A DNA stretch of 64,000 nucleotides, taken from Glandiceps talaboti. Taxonomy: Eukaryota > Hemichordata > Enteropneusta > Spengelidae. The DNA lies in the NCBI RefSeq assembly GCF_964340395.1, contig NC_135551.1:19996003-20060002 (forward strand), in the 5' to 3' direction. The notes beneath the pieces are model-generated. The model did no database searches, was not told the origin of the DNA, and saw only the letters and a list, made by a program, of their open reading frames with translations. The position numbers and the translations under genes were made by a program. Shown piece after piece: positions 58,961 to 64,000 of this stretch (within the stretch, counting starts at the first letter, position 1; each line of letters starts with the position of its first letter).

Positions 58961-59423
58961 ACTACTGGAGTAATGACTTGAACAGTTGGGGACAATTATA
59001 CACACAGAGCCCACAGGTTTGCCGGGTCTGGGTGACTCCATGATAATCTGATTAAAATCTTGGGGTTCCTAAACTTACAGCTTACAACTGAGAAAGTAAT
59101 ATCAAATCTTATAAAGGTGAAGGACGTCTTATGAATTCACGTTTTTGATAAAACTATTCTTTTTAGTTTAAATTTTTTTCGTGTCTTTGAATTGCTCCCA
59201 GCAATTTTCTTTTATGTTGGTGGAGGGTCTATGTGCAGACATACACATTTACTCATTTCTACAGAAATCCATTCAGTTTTGGGACTACATGACAGGGCTA
59301 TATTGCACACTCCATATCACTTCGCTGTGGAACTGTCAAGGCTTTCCCAGTCAGTCCACAGACAAACCTGTGGGCTCTGTGTGAGTAATCATCCCAGACT
59401 ATTCACGTCATTACTCCAGTAGT
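58961..59423. mobile_element. 463-bp element with 61-bp terminal inverted repeats
   Basis: 58961-59021 (starting ACTACTGGAGTAATGAC, ending AGAGCCCACAGGTTTG) and 59363-59423 are inverted copies with about 8 mismatches in 61 bases. The 341-base middle has no convincing coding sequence. No target duplication is clear, so it could be a MITE-like transposon or an old inverted duplication. Confidence 0.6.
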
Positions 59424-59805
59424 ATCTAATAACAACACAACTCCATGCCTTGAGAGTGCCAATGTGGTTATTATTTTCATTCTAGCTTAAATTATGCATA
59501 ATCCTCTTTCACTAATTCTCACATTCAAATTATTAATTTTGGCAGTAACATCCCAAACACAAATGAGATCAGATGGACAGCTGAAATCCGTTGAATGTAC
59601 ACAGTAGTAGTTCTATTGTATTTCTATAGAGTAAGCATATGGATCTGTTAAAATTTTCACACGTTTTGCTTTCAATCTGCCCTGTCTGTAGTTTACTAAA
59701 GAACTAATACATATGGTAACTATCGGTAGTACATATGGTTACTCCACTCGTTGTATACCATTCGGTGCTATAAAACGATATTTTACATCAACAGGTGACA
59801 TATCG
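59424..59805. other. Gene-free stretch
   Basis: I see nothing supportable here. Confidence 0.5.
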
Positions 59806-60199
59806 TAAACCTGGGAATATTTCACTAAAGACTTATTTTCACTTATTTTGCTAGAAAAAAAAAATAAGCAGTGACTAAAATGCCTTCTTGTATATGAACA
59901 CAATGTACTAGTCTGGTAATTAGTTAAAATAAGTAGTGACTAAAATGCCTTCTTGTACATATGAACACAATGTACCAGTCTGGTAATTAGTAAAAATAAG
60001 TAGTGACTAAAATACCTTCTTGTACATGAACAAAGTGTACTAGCCTGGTAATTAGTAAAAATAAGTAGTGACATAAATGCCTTCTTGTATAGGAACACAA
60101 TGTAGCAGTCCAGTAATTAGTGAAAATTAGTCTCGCTGAGAACTAGCTGAAGACTGTAAAATCACAAAAATTTGTGAGTAGTGAAAACATATAGGTTTA
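59806..60199 (-). mobile_element. MITE family M1, copy 3, expanded by an internal tandem repeat
   Basis: In reverse orientation to copies 1 and 2. The ends are TAAACCTGGGAATATTTCAC and its partner ACATATAGGTTTA. The interior block AGTGACTAAAATGCCTTCTT, single in the other copies, is repeated four times at about 65-bp spacing (59870-60110), which roughly doubles the element's length. Confidence 0.7.
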
Positions 60200-60380
60200 C
60201 AGTATATATTTCTATTCCATACGGTGTAGTTGAAGAGAACAGCACTGAGTCGTGATAAATGATCGTAGTTCAGCACTGTTTCAGCAAGTATTCAAATGTG
60301 ATGGAAATAGTTATGAATTATAAGAATGTTACATACGTTGATCCATACGGTATAATGTTTATACCGTCGGTACATACTAG

Positions 60381-60485
60381 TAATCCTGGAAATGTTCACT
60401 AAAAGACTTGTGTTTGCTTATTTTGCTGGAAAATGAAAATACAAAAACATGTAGTGACTAAAATGCCTTGTAATTCGTAAAAATT
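60381..60485 (-). mobile_element. MITE family M1, copy 4, truncated
   Basis: TCCTGGAAATGTTCACTAAAAGACTTGTG at its left end and AGTGACTAAAATGCCTTG inside match copy 3. The right half is replaced by the CATA microsatellite. Confidence 0.6.
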
Positions 60486-60827
60486 AGTACATACGTATGT
60501 ATGCACATACATACATACATACATACATACATACATACATACATACATACATACATACATACATACGTACATACACACATACATACATACATACATACGT
60601 ACATACATACATACATACGTACATACATACGTACATACGTACATACACACATACATACATACATAAGTGCACATACATAAATATATTTACATACATAACA
60701 TACGTACGTACATACATACATACATACATACATACATACATACATACATACATACATAGATACATACATACATACATACATACATACATACATACATACA
60801 TACATACATACATACATAAAGACAGAC
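60486..60827. repeat. (CATA)n/(CGTA)n microsatellite
   Basis: About 340 bases of CATA units with scattered CGTA and CACA variants and an interruption near 60664-60700. Both strands show long Tyr-Val-Cys-Met or Thr-Tyr-Ile-His ORFs, all artefacts. Confidence 0.97.
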
Positions 60828-62140
60828 ATTTTTAACATTTAGCCAACATCAGTCTAATGCTTTTGAGTTGCTCATCTGGCACTACAGTTAATTCCATTTC
60901 CTTATCTTGAACAGAACAACCTGGATTTGAGTATACAATGTAGTCGGTTAAACTATAAGCACTCTGAAGTCAGGAGTATAAGTTCACAAGTAGAACATGT
61001 GTAGTCAGAAAACTGTCATCAATATTTCTACAGAAATTATAGTTGGATTTGTGTAGTAAGAATGACATGAACTTGAATAATGTAGTCTGTGGTCTGTGCT
61101 TGTAGAAGACTAGTCTAGTTCCTATATGTTTTGGAAGACTAGTCCAGTTCCGATACGTAAGTATATAAGTAGTTAAAAACCACGTTGGCATCCAGACTAC
61201 TTGAAGACAGGAAGTTCACAAATAGAGCATTTGTGTTCAGAAAACTGCCACATTTTTCTATTTTTGCTCAGAAATGGAAGTTAGATTTGACAAATGATAA
61301 CATTTCGACACATTTAAATGTATCCTTGTGTGTGTATTATATTACCATTAATGTACTACACTATTTGTTGAGTGAGTGCTAATAAATAATATGACTTAAA
61401 TTTGTTGTTTGATGTGTGATTTATTCTGTGGGAATTCCCTACCTGGAAGTATAGGCCAAAGTGTGAACAGCATGAGTAGGGGACTTTGTGTGCGTTACTA
61501 GTAATTAGTGGGGGCCTGTGTATATTAATCTAGTTCCTGTACGGTATAGTTATCATGTACACATCCACTCGTTATCATTTACACATCCACTCACAAACTT
61601 GTGGTTTTGGTTCAGTTAGAAACCACGTTGGCATCCAGAGTAGTGTACATAGACACTTATAGGAGCACAAGCTAAGTTTATATACACATTTTGGCGTAGT
61701 TTTGCAATATTTTTAAAAGGTACTCACAGTATTCTACTTTATACCTACCCACCACTTGTAATTGACTGAACTCATACATGGTATCAAGATATAACTCATA
61801 AACAGTCTGATGATGTAATTTATCGTACATATCAAAAATGTTGAGGAAATCCCTCCTATGCAATTAACTGTTCTAACAATGTCAGAAGACAATTGTAATG
61901 TTACAGCTATAGAAGGCATGCATAGACTTTAACATTATACTGGAAAGTGGTTTTATTTAAGTATTTTTTCACCTGAGTAAAAAGTTTATAAACTCAGCTT
62001 CTGCCACTTTAAAAGTGGTACCTATGTACATCAAGATATAATGAAATAAATATATCAGTAAACTACATTGCAAAAGATGAATCAGTATTTAGACAATACA
62101 TAAGTTTTACTCTTGATTCAGTTGTAAGGCACAGTTGAAA
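60828..62140. other. Gene-free stretch with a diverged direct repeat
   Basis: 60968-61060 and 61204-61290 share blocks such as AGTTCACAA(G/A)TAGA and GTCAGAAAACTG. The phrase AACCACGTTGGCATCCAGA occurs at 61178 and 61620. No exon is seen. Confidence 0.55.
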
Positions 62141-62142
62141 GT

Positions 62143-62198
<56 letters not shown>

Positions 62199-62270
62199 AT
62201 GCATGTATGTATGTATGTATGTATGTATGTATGTATGTATGCATGCATGCATGTATGTATGTATGTATGT

Positions 62271-62310
<40 letters not shown>

Positions 62311-62347
62311 ATGTATGTATGTATGTATGTATGTATGCATGTCTGCA
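62141..62347. repeat. (TG)n/(TATG)n microsatellite
   Basis: A pure TG run, then TATG/CATG units, a second TG run and a second TATG run. Several overlapping ORFs here are artefacts. Confidence 0.97.
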
Positions 62348-64000
62348 TGTGTGTGTATGCACACTATGCTCAGAGTGGACAAATGAAGAATACTGAACAA
62401 TTTTACAACTAAGATACAATAAACTTAAAGACATATCATCAGTATATAGAATAGTAATCTTTATATCATATATATATATATCTAAAATAAAGTCAACAGA
62501 TTTTCAAGTCAATGAAATATGAAACATTGAAAGAACGTTTACTCTAATGCTGAGTACCTCTCCGTTCCCCTTCCCCTTCCCCTGCTATCATAATACCAGC
62601 ATTATCAATAAAGTCAAGAATCTAAAATTTGTTCAAGGTAAAGGTCTCTATGGTCTCCATTTCATCAACACACATTAATGTGTTTATTGAAACACCGGTA
62701 ATAACATTTGAAGTACATGCCTGAAAACTAATGAATTCAGAGTTCACGTACATGTATATAAACATGACTCATTTGTGGTTTCTAGTTTTCAACTAAAGCT
62801 CAAAGTCAACACATTTGTGTTTGTATTTGTTATCTGGTTCACATGTGAAAGAACCATTAAGTAAAGAACAGAGTAATTATGGTTTAGTAAAGTAATCACC
62901 ACTACCATTATTTATATCACTTCCCATGGAATTGTCTCATTTGCACAGATACTAGGCCAATTTGTCACTTACTCATAAATTGAGTTTATGTATGCATTTT
63001 TGGGGTCATTTTTGTTGCATATTAATACTTGCAATGAGTACGTGTATGCTACTTACTGAAACATGTGAATTCCATGCACCAAAAGCACTGTGTGACTGAA
63101 AAAAAAAATCTTTATTTTTAGTTTTACTGACCACATATCGCATATCAATGAACTAATTTGCATATATTTGTTATCAGCTGTACTAAAGCTGTTATCTGTG
63201 TAATTTTGGAGGCAGAATTAACTCAGTGTAATATACTTAAAATAGCCATACAGATGAGGATTAGGTTTTTAGTTTAGATTTTTAATTTATAAAACAATTT
63301 TATCATGGTTTCCTACTTGAGAAATCTATGTGAAACAATATATGCCAATTCCTGGTTTGTAACTCAATTAATGACAAAAGATTAATAAATGTGTAACATG
63401 TTTGTTATTGTACGTACAATGACAGACTTTTTATTTTTACACATTTTTTAGCTTTTTGCAATGTATTGAGTTACAAACACAGACTTGGTATATGTCATTC
63501 CACATTGATTTTTCAAGTTGGAAGCCATGATAAAATAGTTTTATAAATCCAAAATCCAAAATAAATACCAAATCATCATCCATATGGCCACTTTAAAGAT
63601 GTATTTTTGTGTTCCCTTTTTGCACAAAAGACTTTTCTATATTTTGTCTAAGAAATTGGAACACTTTGGGTCCTTCTAGGGCTTGATTCAAGGGTACAAT
63701 GCCGGTAAAGAAGCCCTGCTTTATAAAGTGGCGATTACTTTGTCACGATTCACCCATACATGAAGGATTTATTATTTTCATATCTGTTGGTTGTAGATTA
63801 TTGACACAAACTAGCCGAATTATTGAGGCCTAGCCAAGTAATGTGTCACTACTATGACATATTGAAACTTATCCTGTTCCTACCGGGAAATAACACCTGA
63901 GTTGATACTATATGATACAGGCCACACCTACAAGCAAAATGTTATCAGATATGTGCTTGAATGTTTTATTTTCTGTATACCCTTGTGTGTTTTGCAGGGC
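62348..64000. other. Gene-free, CpG-poor stretch to the window end
   Basis: No exon, RNA gene or named repeat is seen. By hand I count 3 CpG in 63001-63600. The last bases (TTTTGCAG|GGC) could be a splice acceptor but cannot be judged. Confidence 0.5.

Noticed and set aside
63960-64000. Splice acceptor TTTTGCAG|GGC at the window edge as the start of a further exon
   Set aside because: Only three bases follow, so no frame can be tested, and the pyrimidine tract is weak.

Overview
This window is animal nuclear DNA. Short exons with GT..AG introns are scattered over tens of kilobases. Microsatellites are very dense, several families of small DNA transposons are present, and one LTR retrotransposon and a LINE tail can be read. 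The one host gene I can assemble is a Regnase/MCPIP (ZC3H12) family ribonuclease. AT-rich sequence, many TACATGTA-type palindromes, a 26-kb first intron and CpG depletion confined to the gene side point to a marine invertebrate (mollusc, brachiopod, hemichordate or amphioxus type). The exact phylum cannot be decided from the sequence.

Layout. 1-5 kb: simple repeats, a 300-bp MITE-like element with 21-bp inverted ends, and no gene. 5.0-10.45 kb: one complete but damaged LTR retrotransposon on the minus strand. It has a 4-bp target duplication, two LTRs, a primer site complementary to a leucine tRNA and a purine tract. One LTR is interrupted by a LINE 3' end. The other is interrupted by an 842-bp segment bounded by 67-bp direct repeats and carrying an exon-like ORF. 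The interior holds two unassigned ORFs and an antisense scrap of Gypsy reverse transcriptase. 10.45-16.8 kb: no gene; microsatellites and a 367-bp palindromic foldback element with a 7-8 bp target duplication.

16.85-52.58 kb: a seven-exon gene on the plus strand coding for 923 residues. All six splice junctions keep the frame. In order the protein has a KH-like N-terminal region resembling that of N4BP1/KHNYN/NYNRIN, a UBA-like helical segment, a PIN/NYN RNase domain with all four catalytic aspartates, a CCCH zinc finger, a low-complexity Pro/Tyr/Gln region and a C-terminal UBA-like region. It therefore appears to join two protein families that are separate in vertebrates. The last acceptor lies in a tandem duplication, so an upstream copy could give a truncated isoform.

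52.6-64 kb: the 3' UTR, with two near-identical GAA-triloop hairpins, then gene-free DNA with minisatellites, a transposon-like element with 61-bp inverted ends, more copies of a small MITE family and long microsatellites. CpG dinucleotides are frequent left of about 17.5 kb and scarce from there to the window end, as expected for gene-body methylation. This independently supports placing the gene's 5' end near 16.8 kb.
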